From Chrysopilus asiliformis (Eukaryota > Arthropoda > Insecta > Diptera > Rhagionidae), in NCBI GenBank assembly GCA_964034945.1, contig OZ035961.1, forward strand, positions 92,625,491-92,689,490: a stretch of DNA of 64,000 nt, in the 5' to 3' direction. The translations under genes were made by a program, and so were the position numbers. A model generated the notes under the pieces. It was not told the origin of the DNA, made no database searches, and saw nothing but the letters and a program-made list of their open reading frames with translations. This document shows positions 37,801-49,060 of the stretch, one piece after another; position 1 is the stretch's first letter; every line of letters begins with the position of its first letter.

Positions 37801-40800
37801 GGGTTTAAATTACTGTTGCACTTAAAAGGGTTGAGCAGTTATCCGGGGATTACTGTAGCAGATTTTTTTTAATAACCTCACGCGACTGTGACTGTGACTG
37901 TATTTTTGTTCATTTTAAACTAACAATTTTCAAAGTTCATGTGGACAGTTAAAATCTGATACGGAAGTGAATGCAGATGTATTTTTTTACATTGGCAGAT
38001 GCGAAAGCTTTCACAGATGTGAAAAACAACGTGAAAGTTTCGCATTCAAAAATGCAGACGTCCTGAAATAAATTACCTTAGTGGGCCGCTAAGTTTGTTT
38101 TTCTTCTTAATTATTATTGTTGGCTCTAGTGGTATTTTGTTTTCTGTTACACCTTCAGGATCTTTTTGACGATGGCTGCAAAGAATAAAAACACACAAAA
38201 CAGTTGAGAAGCGGTTTTGTTTTCCGTTATATCTTTAGGATCTTACATCATTAGGAGCAGCCAGCGTCAAAAAGATCCTAAAGATGTAACGGAGGTCAAC
38301 ACGAAACTTTTGTCTGCAATATTTAAAATTTCAGAAAAAATATGTAACAAATAATATTTTTCAAATAACTCAAGAACCGTTAGAGATACGTAAAATGTAC
38401 GAATTCTTATTTCCTGTAAATTTGGTTATATACAATTTTCCCAAAAGTGTCGTTGCATGAATACCCTGAATATTTTATTTACAGCGATCTCGCTGAACAG
38501 TCAACAACTCTGAAACGATAAATCTTCGCAGGTACTTGCATCAATTGGCCATAAAAAAATACCCATCTTTTAAAGCATATACAGAAAAAAACGAGATTAT
38601 TTAAGCCATCTAGAAAAATATTCCGTAAGTTAAATAGATAAATTTTTTTTAGACAAAAGTTATGAAATGGAACGGACATCTTAACTTTACTTTGAGGTCT
38701 TTTCCAAAACAAAAAGGTTTCATTATAATTCTGTACCCATGAAATTAGCCATAGAATCTCTTCAGTTAAAAGAAACCTTATATCATTTCTGTATATTTAA
38801 AAAATACCTTTTTTGGTCACTTTGAGTTTCCTCCGATGGTATCTTCGCTAAATTGTGGCTTCCTTCTATAACTTCTCCATCAGACTCATTTGATCTTTTC
38901 TTGCGGCGGCTACAAATAATTAAATGCAATTTTAAAGTCGTAATCTCTAAAAAAAATTTTATAAATGAATTTTCATGTACGAAAGAGTTAGAGATTTTCC
39001 AAGAATTTAATTAGAATTCGTGTTGCTGAATTAAGAACACCGAAATCCACTTCCACATCAAATAGTCTTCTACAGTAATCCCGGGATAACTATACATGGG
39101 AAAAATCCTGGATTTGTTGTGCAGTTATGAGGGTTTGCGCTTATCCGATACTTCTGTAAGAGCAAAAGTTGTGCAGTTATGCGGGACCATTTTTACTGCA
39201 CGAAACTGTGCACTTTTTAGGGTTCCAATTGCAGAAAATTGTGCATTTTCTTTCTAGGGTTGTGAAATCACAACATAATTGCACGGATTTCTACCCTTTT
39301 CAGTGAGATTCAATGATAGATACACACGATTAAGAAAATATAACAAAAAAAAGTATTATAACAAAAAAAAGTAGGAAATAGATTACCTTAGTGGGCCTCT
39401 AAGTTTGTTTTTCTTCTTTATTATTATTGTTGGATCTAGTGGTATTTTGTTTTCTGTTACACCTTCAGGATCTTTTTGACGATGGCTGCAAAGAATAAAA
39501 ACACACAAAACAGTTGAGGAGCTGTCTATAAAATACGTTGAAAATATCAGTTGAGGTCAATACGAAACTTTTGTCTGCAATATTTAAAGTTTCAGAAAAA
39601 ATATGTAACAAATATTTTTCAAATATCTCAAGAACCGTTAGAGATACGTAAAATGTACGAATTCTTATTTCCCCAAAAGTGTCGTTGCATGAATACCCTG
39701 AACATTTTATTCACAGAGATCTCGCTGAACAGTCAACAACTTTTAAAGCATACACAGAAAAAAAAACGAAATTATTTAAGCCATCTGGAAAAATATTCCG
39801 TAAATTGAATAGATAAATTTTTTTTAGACAAAAGTTATGAAATGGAACGGACATCTTAACTTTACTTTGAGGTTTTTTCAAAAACAAAAAGGTTTCATTA
39901 TAATTTTGTCCCGATGAAATTAGCCATCCCAACTAACAATTTTCGTCTCATAAGACTCTACTAGAGTCTTTTGAGAGTATTCATACTGGGCTATTTTCAC
40001 CCTTGTAGAATGCTACAACTGTTTTATGAGTGGCTCATGAGGCTTAAATGGCGCACTTATGAGAACTTTTTTTATCTTATAACAAGACATCAGTTCTTTT
40101 TGTAAGAGTCACGAAAGTCTCACAAGAACACTATTTGAATTCTAATGAGAGTTTATTGATATTCTCATAAAACTTTCATAACAAGTACTTTATGCTTTGC
40201 TAAAAAGAGTAGAGTATATAAAAATATCTAGCCGGTTTTATTTTTGAAGAGTTAAAGTAATTTTTTAAAGAGTAAAAGTTATTTTTGAAGTGTTTATTTA
40301 TTTTCGGATCCGAGTTATGTCTACGTTTGCATATGATAATATTGTATTAGAATTTCATATGACATAGATTTTAAATTCTATTTTTTCGGATATATAGAGA
40401 AAAATTATATGAGGAATGCAATTTTACTGATAATATAACATATTTTACTTCGAAAAAACGCGAAACCCCTCGAAAAAATCGAAAAAGTGAGATATATTAT
40501 AAATCGGAAATATAATATGGAAAAATTAAATTTTTAATATAATTGATCAAACTGTTTAAAGCTTTTTGCAGTGTTTTTAGGTCCTAATTTACATATATAA
40601 GCTGTTTTTGGAATTTCAAAGTTTTACTGTTAAAAAAGATCAAGGGAAAATATGGCGCCTTTTGACGAAGATTTATTTTAAGAATAAAATTCTACTAATA
40701 AGAACATAAGCTCGCGTTATGTCTCATATGAGCATTTTAACAAGTATTTTTATACTTAAACTTTTACAAGCGCGTTTTTATGAGAATCATACGAATTAAC

Positions 40801-43800
40801 TGCTCATAACATTTTTATTTAAGATTTAAACTCTTTAAGTATTACAACTTTATAAAAAATATACAATGAGAACATAAGTTTTTAAAGGCTCGCTACAAGA
40901 GTTCAAAAATCGCCTTGCTATAAGCGTAAAAGATTCAGTAGCTCTAGTAGCGTCATACTCTTATAAAAAGAACGGAATCAGAAAAAATTAGAGTGTCATT
41001 ACAAGAACTATGTTATGAGAGTATCCAGTGTGTTAAGAAAGTTTAATGAGAATATTTCAAAATTCGTAAGAGTTTTGGTCTGGAGAGTTTGTTAGTTGGG
41101 ATAGAATCTCTTCAGTTAAAAGAAACCTTATAATCATTTCTGTATATTAAAAAAATACCTTTTTTGGTCACTTTGAGTTTCCTCCGATGGTATCTTCGCT
41201 AAATTGTGGCTCCCTTCTATAACTTCTCCATCAGACTCATTTGATCTTTTCTTGCGGCGGCTACAAATAATTAAATGCAATTTTTAAGTCGTAATCTCTA
41301 AAAAAAAACTTTAAAAATGAATTTTCATGTACGAAAGAGTTAGGAGATTTTGAACTATATAATTAGAATTCGTGTTGCTGAATTAAAAACTTCTTCTACA
41401 GTAATCCCCGGAACCCTGTACGTGGGAAAAATCCTGGATTTGTTGTGCAGTTATGAGGGTTTGCGCTTATCCGATACTCCTGTAAGAGCAAAAGTTGTGC
41501 AGTTATGCGAGACCCTTTTTACTGCAGAAAATTGTACATTTTTTTCTAGGATTGTGAAATCACAACATAATTGCACGGATTTCTCCCCTTTTCAGTGGAA
41601 TTTAAAAATAGATACACACGATCAAGAAAATATAACAAAAAAAGTATTAAAAATTATAAAGAAGAAAGAGAGATCTCGCTGAACAGTCAACAACTCTGAA
41701 ACGAGAAATCTTCGCAGATACTTGCATCTATTGGTCATAAAAAATACCCGTCTTTAAGAGCATATACAGGAAAAAAACAAAATTATTTATTTATAGAAAA
41801 CTTCAATTGGAATTTCTTATAGCCATCATAATAATTTAAAAAAATGTTCCGTTAAATCACCTCTAAAAGTAATACACCACTACATAAGAAATTTCAAAGA
41901 ATACTGCAAATTTATTTCAAAATTCTTTCTAGGTTTCTTTTCTGTTTTTCCAATTTTTTTTTTCTCAAGTTTCTAGACGTTTTCGATCAATTTGTTATAC
42001 GTTGAGAGCGCTGGCTAATCAAAAACTGTCTAATTGTAGAATAAAATTAGTTTTCAATGAATTTTGTCGTATGAGATGTCAGTCAGTTCGTCCTACTGAA
42101 AAACAAATTCTCCGCTATGGAATTGCTTAAGTCTAGATATAGCTTCTTAGATTATCCCTAATATTTTACATACTCTGCAGTACCTCTGATAATCAGCAAT
42201 TTTGACTATCTTTTAAAACTAATCAATGTGGCCACTTTTATGGCCAGTGCGCAGAAGAACTCGCAAAACACTGAAAACGCAGGAAAACTCGGGCTTTTTG
42301 GATCAATACGTTTTTGGTGAAATTTAAATTTTTTAATATTGAGGCCAATCTGTTGGAAGATTTAAGTTGGGGCGATGGAGCTAACTACTAGAACTTTGTT
42401 CGATTGTCTGTTCACGCGTTTGAAGAAACTCCTGATCTTTAAAGAAAATATACCAGTGGCGAAGCGTGAGGGTAGACAGACAGCATAGACAGGACATGGC
42501 TAACAATATTATTTATACTCTAAAAGTACAAATTTGTTGCGTAGTAATAATAAATATTACTCTTATCACATATTCAACAGCTTATATTCCTTTATGCACT
42601 TTTTTGACTAAATTGTATCTATGGTGTCTACCCTGAGGTTTCGTCACCGGAATTTACATAATTTTTAACACGAAAAACAAGACTTCATTTAAATTGTGAA
42701 AATTGGAGCATCTTAGTGCGTGCAATTTAATTTTTTACAATCTCTAAGATGTATTTCATGGACAGTATATATCAGTAACTACCTTAATGGGCCTCTTAGC
42801 TTCTTTTTTGGTTTCTTTACATTTAGCGCTTTAAAATTTGTTGTATCTTTAGATTGATGATGTTTAATTTTTTCTTTACAAGGAGATTTCGACTTGTCTG
42901 TTTTAAAGTCATTGTCCGCATCTTCCATTGTCCTATCACAAAAAATTGTCATCGAATACTCCGTCTTATCAGATCTAATGAAAAAAAATCTTTATCATTG
43001 TTATATAATTAGAAGGATAACAAAATTACAATATTTGAGCTATTCTAGAGATCTTTATAACACGTTCTCACACCATGCAAAAAAAAAAAACAATTACTGA
43101 AATCAAAAGATTTACTTACTCTGACGAATCCCTCGATTCAGCATTATTGTATGATGAATATGCTAAAATTAAATTTTTATTGATGAGAAAATCTTGTATA
43201 AAATTTATGTTATTTTTCATTACTCAGTGGCAGTTCGAATGCTTCAAAAACAGATGTTTTACGAGAATCAAAACTGTCATTCGCCAACTTGAACAGATCT
43301 GTAATGAAAGAGAAAATTAACACTGTTAGATAAAATAAAAATATTTATGAAAACCGACAGTAAAAAGGATATTTTTCGATTCACTGTAGGTATTTAGAAC
43401 TGATCTCTACTATTTGTTAGGGCAAAAATAAGCAAAATCGTTAACGGCTTAACCACTTCATGTTCAGCGACGTGACATCCACTCCAATCACGTCGTAAAC
43501 CGTCCCAGACGTTTCACATTCTTCACCGTACCACCGCATAGCAATAAAAAGATAAAATCCCGATAATTCATATTTCAAAAGACCGACAAATAAATACGAA
43601 GACAAGCAAACTAAAATTGGAAGAGTCTCACGAATTAACGGGAGTTTTCATCTGAAAATACGAATTATAAGATGTTTTGTCGACCTCGAAGATAGAAATA
43701 AAGATGAATTATACAATGGACCGAAACGCATTGGTTTTTTTCGAATTATCGGAATTTTTTCAAAGATCATATCAATTAGCGGGATATACGAATTGTCTCG

Positions 43801-45930
43801 CTATGAATTACGGGGATTCTACTGAATTTCTGTTCCGTTGAGAATTTTCTCACAAAAAAGGTATTTTGCTTAGTTAGATCAGTTTGCTTAACTGAGATTT
43901 TGCTAGATCAAAAAAAAAAAAGATCTTTTTGGACGATTTTTTTTTGAAAATTGTGAATTAAGGGTTAAATTACCGTCTTTGTCGCTGAACTCCTTAATAT
44001 CATCTGGTAATGGATATTCGTAAGACAGACCATGAACTTCTTTTGGTGCCACCATTCGCACAAATGTTACAAAATCATAATAATTTAAATTTGGAGACCA
44101 ATTGATTTCATAAATCCCAGATTCCTTGAACAAAAGATTTTTAGGCTTGAACATGGCCTCAGTAAACCGTACGTTCACTACGTTCGTTTTTTGAAATACA
44201 CTGAAATTCAGCGAGAGTAACATAATTAGAATTTTGTTGAAATCGTTTAATACCTTTTAATCCCTTCGTATGAAAATATTGCTCTAATGCAAATAATTTT
44301 TGCATCATTTATACTGCTTAGTTCCAATGTTGGATATTTGAGTGCCTTAAGCAGATTTTCGATATGTGGTGAGATATACACTTTTATTTGCCGTTGTTGT
44401 ACCAAATGATAGAGCAACTCTTCGTACCCCAAGAATGGACTATGCAAAAATATTCTATAATTGGAATTTGACCTGAAACATAATTTTTTCGTATTTTTTT
44501 CAAATTTAAAAAGCTAAGCCAAATTTACCTTAGAATATTCGCAATTTCCTGACCAACTTCCTGAACGGAAGGGAAGTGTTCAGATGGTACCCTCGCGTTG
44601 TCGATATAAAAATAGTCAACACCATCCGCAATTCTTCTTCGAAAAAGTGGATCCTCGATAATTGAACAGAGCATCGCGGTGGAGCATGTTCCAGTGTACA
44701 AAGCTGTCTTTGACGTTTCAACATCTAAATTAATTTATTATCAAACAATAGAAGCTAGCAATGACAAGATCAAAGATATTCAAAAAAAATCCCTACAAAC
44801 AAAAAACCGCCAAATTATAGCAACAGAGATGAGCTCATTGAGTAATCTGGATCTTACGTCTCACGTTTAAATCCTAAATCGTGTGTGGCATTTGAAACTT
44901 TTGGGTTGCAGAAAATTGTTATACATTTTCACGTCAAAAACGCAGCTTTCAAACCCATCTCTGCCATCAGACTTCAGTGGCGTTTTGTTTGTCTAGAAAG
45001 CTGAAAAAAAAACGTTTTATTTACCTTCAAAAAAGAACATGACATGTGCTTGGCTCGGTGGCATTGGGAACACCTCCACGGTGATTTCAGTCCCAGTACA
45101 AAGTAAAATACGGTGAATCTCATTCACCTTCAAAATATTGAAACACCCCTTCCCTATTTTCTGCAAATACGTTATCAAAATTATGAAATTATTAAAAAAT
45201 ATGCCGGTCTTACTTCATTGTAAACTTCCATTCCACGAGCAATTTTAGCCGTAGTGTTGATTTTTACAGGAAGTTGCGGAGCACTTATCCCAGCAACAGC
45301 ACTGCAAAAATATTCACAGTCTTCCTGCAATTACAAAAGTTACAAATTTGCTAAAATATAGAGGTTAAGTCGCTGTTATTTTGTATCATTATTATTTTCT
45401 ATGCTCGGACAAAATTAATTAATACGCACATCGTATTCCTCAATCATTGAGTCCACAACAACACAATCACTAAATTCCTCTAAAATCATTTTAATCGTAG
45501 AAAATATCCTTTCGCTGCCGCCAAATTTGATTTGTGTGACATTTCCAAAGTGCAGCAATTTTTTTTTGCAAAAGCGAGTTGTTTTAAGTAGAGTACACGC
45601 ATGAGGTGGAATAGTTTTTTTTTCTGAGGAATCGTTTACACCTGTATTCAGTAATTTTTCGCTAAGGCGATTGCCAAATTTTCGCCAAGTCGCTATTCTG
45701 AAGCCAAAATGCACTGGTGAAAACGCCCAAAAACATGTGCCTTATTCAGTCTTATTTATAGCTCTAATATATATTCAATAAATACCTTATGAGTACTTTA
45801 TTATAATTTTGTGTTCATTAGCTGCCGTTGATACATGCGATATCGGCTGCATAGAAATCGACTGTGTAAAAGCGAAGACTCGGTGTCCCCCACTTCCTCG
45901 TCTTGTCTGTATTTTGACAGTTTCGTTCAT
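34882..45930 (-). CDS. Degenerate Artemis/SNM1-family (MBL/beta-CASP) protein with amplified C-terminal exons
   Basis: Nineteen exons fit in frame, about 810 codons: 45797-45930 (start tentative), 45430-45697, 45214-45324, 45025-45160, 44529-44724, 44254-44472, 43974-44200, 43224-43298, 43120-43162, 42783-42974, 41159-41260, 39387-39485, 38808-38909, 38077-38175, 37155-37256, 36430-36528, 35589-35690, 35033-35065, 34882-34975. Residues about 95-430 follow the SNM1 fold in order: CVVVDSMIEEYD at the HxHxDH position, YFCSAVAG (YCSPVT), FPMPPSQAHVMFFFEG (LPAGHCPGSVMFLFQG), LYTGT (LYTGD), YFYIDNARVPSEHFPS, GYEELLYHLVQ, and WSPNLNYYDF (FHSSYSEI). All expected metal ligands appear lost, so nuclease activity is unlikely; a scaffold role is inference. 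The rest is basic and ends in SSDSDE. The degenerate beta-CASP proteins IntS9 and CPSF100 fit less well. Exon 1 uses a weak GTACTC donor. Confidence 0.72.
35856..36255. mobile_element. Tigger/pogo-like MITE, duplicated copy with eroded right end
   Basis: Left end CAGTAATCCCCGGATAACTG after TA, same interior as 37353-37855, but with a degraded right end (GGAGTGACTGTA). Further partial copies start near 39076 and 41399. Confidence 0.6.
37353..37855. mobile_element. Tigger/pogo-like MITE with TA duplication
   Basis: A 503-base element. Right end CAGTTATCCGGGGATTACTG; left end is a mutated complement (CAGGAATTCCCGGAACACTG, better kept in the copy at 35856). TA flanks it on both sides (37351-37352 and 37856-37857). 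The CAGTAATCCCC end and TA target match the TcMar-Tigger type (family knowledge). Confidence 0.7.
39928..41100. mobile_element. Unclassified DNA element with 12-bp inverted ends, AT duplication
   Basis: A 1173-base insertion with perfect terminal inverted repeats CCCAACTAACAA / TTGTTAGTTGGG. The flanks read GCCAT and ATAGAATCTC, while the paralogous units (for example 37090-37105 and 38749-38764) read GCCATAGAATCTC uninterrupted. The element therefore duplicated only AT. No transposase frame is seen. TCATAAGA- and ACTCTTA-type motifs recur internally. Confidence 0.85.
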
Positions 45931-45966
45931 GGCCTGGCGCCTGGATCGGCTAATCTAAACAGGAAC
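45698..45966. other. Tentative first exon and promoter side of the SNM1-like gene
   Basis: Holds the proposed first intron (45698-45796) and first coding exon (45797-45930, MNETVKIQTRRGSGGHR...). Only 36 bases separate the proposed ATG from the LINE target-site duplication, so the native upstream sequence continues beyond 48857. Confidence 0.4.
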
Positions 45967-45968
45967 TA

Positions 45969-47345
45969 ATGCTCGAGTTAGTTTGGAAAACGGCCAGGCT
46001 CATACCCATTAAAAAAAAGGGGGACTCCATCGGTGTGGAGGACTTCAGACCCATTTCACTGCTATCTAACGTGGGCAAGCTATTTGAGAAGGTTCTGGCA
46101 GAGCAGATAATGGACTTTAATTACGAAAATAAAATAATACCTGAAGAACAATTTGGATTTAAGAGAGAACATTCCACCGAACATGCTCTTATTAAGATGC
46201 AAAAAGAAGTGACCTTGGGTCTACGTAACAAAAAAACAACCACTGCGTGTTTCTTAGACGTAAAAAAGGCGTTTGATTCGGTATGGTGGGAGGGCCTTAT
46301 GCATAAATTGATTACTCTGAAATTCCCGATTCATTTATTAAGAATACTTTCAAGCTTTCTTAAAAATAGACACTTATCCATAAATATTAAGGACAAGTCC
46401 TCTGATTTTGTTCCAATACATAGAGGAGTCCCTCAGGGATCCATTTTGGGCCCCATTCTATACACAATCTTTATGCATGATTTCCCGCATTATACGGTCT
46501 TCGACCCGGATGAAGTCCTGACATCTGAAGCATTCCTTTATGCTGATGATACTTTGGTTAAAGCCACTCATAAGGACCCCAAGGTCGCAACGGAAATGGT
46601 CAAATTGCATCTCGAGGAAATCTCGAATTACTATAGTTCTTGGGGAATAAGCATTAATAGCCGCAAATCAGAGCTTATACATTTCAGAAATGCCTCGGGA
46701 AAGGGATTTCCTGGGATAGCCAAATCCTGCTCCACACTTTCCATTAACTTGGATGGTGCCGTGATGCAGCCTAAGGATAACATCAAGTACCTTGGTATCA
46801 ATTTTAACAATTTAGCTAAATTTAATTCCCATATTAAACAGACGCTGAACAGGGCGAATAAAATTTATGCGTTACTATATCCGCTATTACACTATAAGAG
46901 TAAACTTTATCCCAAGACAAAATTACTGTTATACAAACAAGCGATAAGGCCAATTTTAACATACGGTTTTCCTTGTTGGTTTAGCGCTTCCACGACCTGG
47001 GCAAACAAATTGGAGCTCTTTGAACGAAAAATTTTGCGCAATTGCACCGCTATGAAATTCAAATCCACAAACAAATATTTTTCAAATAAGGAACTATACG
47101 AGAGGGCCAATATTACCCCGCTATTGTCCTACTGCGTTTCATTATGGAAAAAACGTGCGGATAGATTACAACATCACGATAATGGATTAATCAGGGAATT
47201 ACCTGAATTTCGGTCAAGTTTAAATTCTCATTACTATCTTTCCCCTTTCGATTTACTCACGGACGATAGTCTAACAAACGATATCCGCGGTAGTGATGAT
47301 ATACCTTTTTATAAAGGTAGAGACGCTGTTCACCATAGAGGGTGA
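45969..47345 (+). CDS. Reverse transcriptase, 3' portion of LINE ORF2
   Basis: An open frame of 458 codons whose first ATG happens to lie in the target-site duplication. Element-derived coding starts at about 45981. Motifs in order: WKTARLIPIKKKG and FRPISLLSNVGKLFEKV (fingers), FLDVKKAFDSVWWEGL (motif A), RGVPQGSILGPILYTIF (motif B), FLYADDTLVKA (catalytic YADD), then thumb and C-terminal region with LYKQAIRPILTYGFPCW. This set fits Jockey/CR1-group elements. There is no apurinic endonuclease domain and no ORF1. The frame is undamaged to its TGA, pointing to a recent insertion. It lies in the opposite direction to the SNM1-like gene. The translation start is not functional in origin; it is only the first Met after truncation. 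Confidence 0.93.
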   Translation: MLELVWKTARLIPIKKKGDSIGVEDFRPISLLSNVGKLFEKVLAEQIMDFNYENKIIPEEQFGFKREHSTEHALIKMQKEVTLGLRNKKTTTACFLDVKKAFDSVWWEGLMHKLITLKFPIHLLRILSSFLKNRHLSINIKDKSSDFVPIHRGVPQGSILGPILYTIFMHDFPHYTVFDPDEVLTSEAFLYADDTLVKATHKDPKVATEMVKLHLEEISNYYSSWGISINSRKSELIHFRNASGKGFPGIAKSCSTLSINLDGAVMQPKDNIKYLGINFNNLAKFNSHIKQTLNRANKIYALLYPLLHYKSKLYPKTKLLLYKQAIRPILTYGFPCWFSASTTWANKLELFERKILRNCTAMKFKSTNKYFSNKELYERANITPLLSYCVSLWKKRADRLQHHDNGLIRELPEFRSSLNSHYYLSPFDLLTDDSLTNDIRGSDDIPFYKGRDAVHHRG

Positions 47346-48843
47346 TTTTTACATATTTCTTTTTTTGCTTTAACTTCGTCAGTCTTTTGAAAAGTTATTC
47401 TGGCAATGCCAACTCTCATATGTACATATCTTTCTTTTTCTTTTGTTATTCGTGTTGCCTTGTTAATTTTGTTTTTGTTTTCGTTATGTAGTTGTAAGTA
47501 GAGTAATACAAAACCAGCCCTGATAACCTGAAAGTACTTAAATAAGTAGTGAAATAAGCGGTGTGACTAAGCATTAAAATCGCAGTGAAAAAGGATAGGG
47601 CATCGGGAAAATTTTGAGCGGTTGTTCTGATACGCACCAACACATACTTGTGGACTATCTCATGTTTCAAGGGAGCCAAGACAGTTGTTAGAAAGAGACA
47701 AATGTCCGATTTTCACTACTGAATTCAGTAGTGTTTTCAGTAGTATTTTTCACTTCTTATTAGTAGTATTTTCAGTAGTGTTTTCAGTAATGTTTTCAGT
47801 AGTGTTTTCAGTACTTAAATAGTTAATATTTTCAGTACCTATATTTTCAGTAAAAAAGCATTTTAATTTGCAAAATATTTTTATTTTAGTTTTTTAAAAT
47901 ATATTTTACAATTTTATGGAACCTGTAATGGGATTTCCCTATGCAAATCTGAAGAAGGTTTACGTACGCCGGTTTGGATATAAGACCACCGCAAGCATCT
48001 GAAATTAGTTTAAAAAGTAGATTAATATTTGAAAATATGTTATGTTTAAATGTATTACTTCCTGTATTTTATCCTCCGGGTCTGATGGACACTCTGGACT
48101 CCTTGGCCAGGCCGGTGACGCACAATCTTCTAAAACTTCGCCGACGAGAATAGAGCCGGCAGACAGAATCTGTGCATTATTTTTTGCTGCCCGTCGCAGC
48201 ATACTCAGCCTGTTTTATAGTTTTTTTTTTCTTTTATTAACTTCTGTTGAACACTTTTGAACACACTTTTTATACTTCTTGTAACACGCCATCACATGAA
48301 TGGTAAACTTGACTTGGATTAGCTAGAAAAGACTTCGAAATTTTGACTACTTAAAGTAGTACTGAAATAAGTGCTGAAAATCAAGGCTGAAAATACATAA
48401 AGGGAGATAGAAATATTTGTAGAGTTGGGTTTCATAGCACTTTCTCTTTTTATATAGTTAAACCTAAGTACTTATTTCAGTAGTGTTTTAAGCAGTGAAA
48501 TTTTACCAATACATATAAAGAAAAAATATAGTATAAAATCAGGATGAGTATTAGTGAAGTAATTTTCAGTAGTATTTTCATTGCTTTTTTCAGTGCTGAA
48601 AATTTTCAGCACTGAAACCAGGTTTGCAGGGAGAATTGCAGTGAACCAACACATTGCAGCTGGATTCACTATTTCATATTTGCCACGATTAAATACAATT
48701 CTCAATTCCAATACCTAGATATAGACAAATCAACATTGTTTAACGCAGGCATAGTTTGCCTCTGTATAAAAAATAAAATGTGCAAAGTAGATTTAAGCCG
48801 TCAATGTATTTTCGTATGCAATAAATTTCTTGAATCTTGAATC
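45981..48843 (+). mobile_element. 5'-truncated non-LTR retrotransposon (Jockey/CR1-like)
   Basis: A 2863-base insertion bounded by perfect 14-bp direct repeats TAATGCTCGAGTTA (45967-45980 and 48844-48857). It carries the reverse transcriptase frame, then about 1.5 kb of untranslated 3' region with TTTTCAGTAGTG-type repeats (about 47720-47830). It ends AATAAATTTCTTGAATCTTGAATC-like, a short TTGAATC repeat instead of poly(A). The endonuclease and the first part of the RT are missing, as in typical dead-on-arrival copies. Confidence 0.93.
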
Positions 48844-49060
48844 TAATGCTCGAGTTAAATTACGGTTGGGTTTGTCAAAGTTCGAGCAGCTGATTGCCAA
48901 AGTTGAAAATACAGAAAACTTTGACATTTGCCAACGGAAAGATTTGAATTGAAAATATTTTCGTCATTAATCACATTTCTTTCATTTGTTTGCAACTTAA
49001 ATATAAATATAGTCACTGTTTTTCGTAAAATATTTATTTAAAACACCAAAAAGTCTAAAC

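Larger units (their letters stand above)
35461..41800 (-). repeat. Tandem genomic duplication carrying exons A and B
   Basis: Units begin near 35461, 37027, 38679 and 39855 at a shared CTTTACTTTGAGGTCTTTTC. Each has exon A (102 nt; RRKKRSNEPD..., copies 35589, 37155, 38808, 41159) and, except the rightmost, exon B (99 nt; HRQKDPEGVTENKI..., copies 36430, 38077, 39387). Introns are duplicated as well. The rightmost unit lost its B exon; the divergent exon 42783-42974, also ending KKLRGPLR, looks like the founder. Confidence 0.88.

Noticed and set aside
43974..45697. Assignment of the dead MBL gene to IntS9 or CPSF100
   Set aside because: Those are also degenerate, but the segment order here (VMFFFEG-ALYTG-YFYIDN-GYEELLYHL-NYYDF) fits the shorter SNM1/Artemis layout better, and their long insertions are absent. 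A structural search could overturn this.
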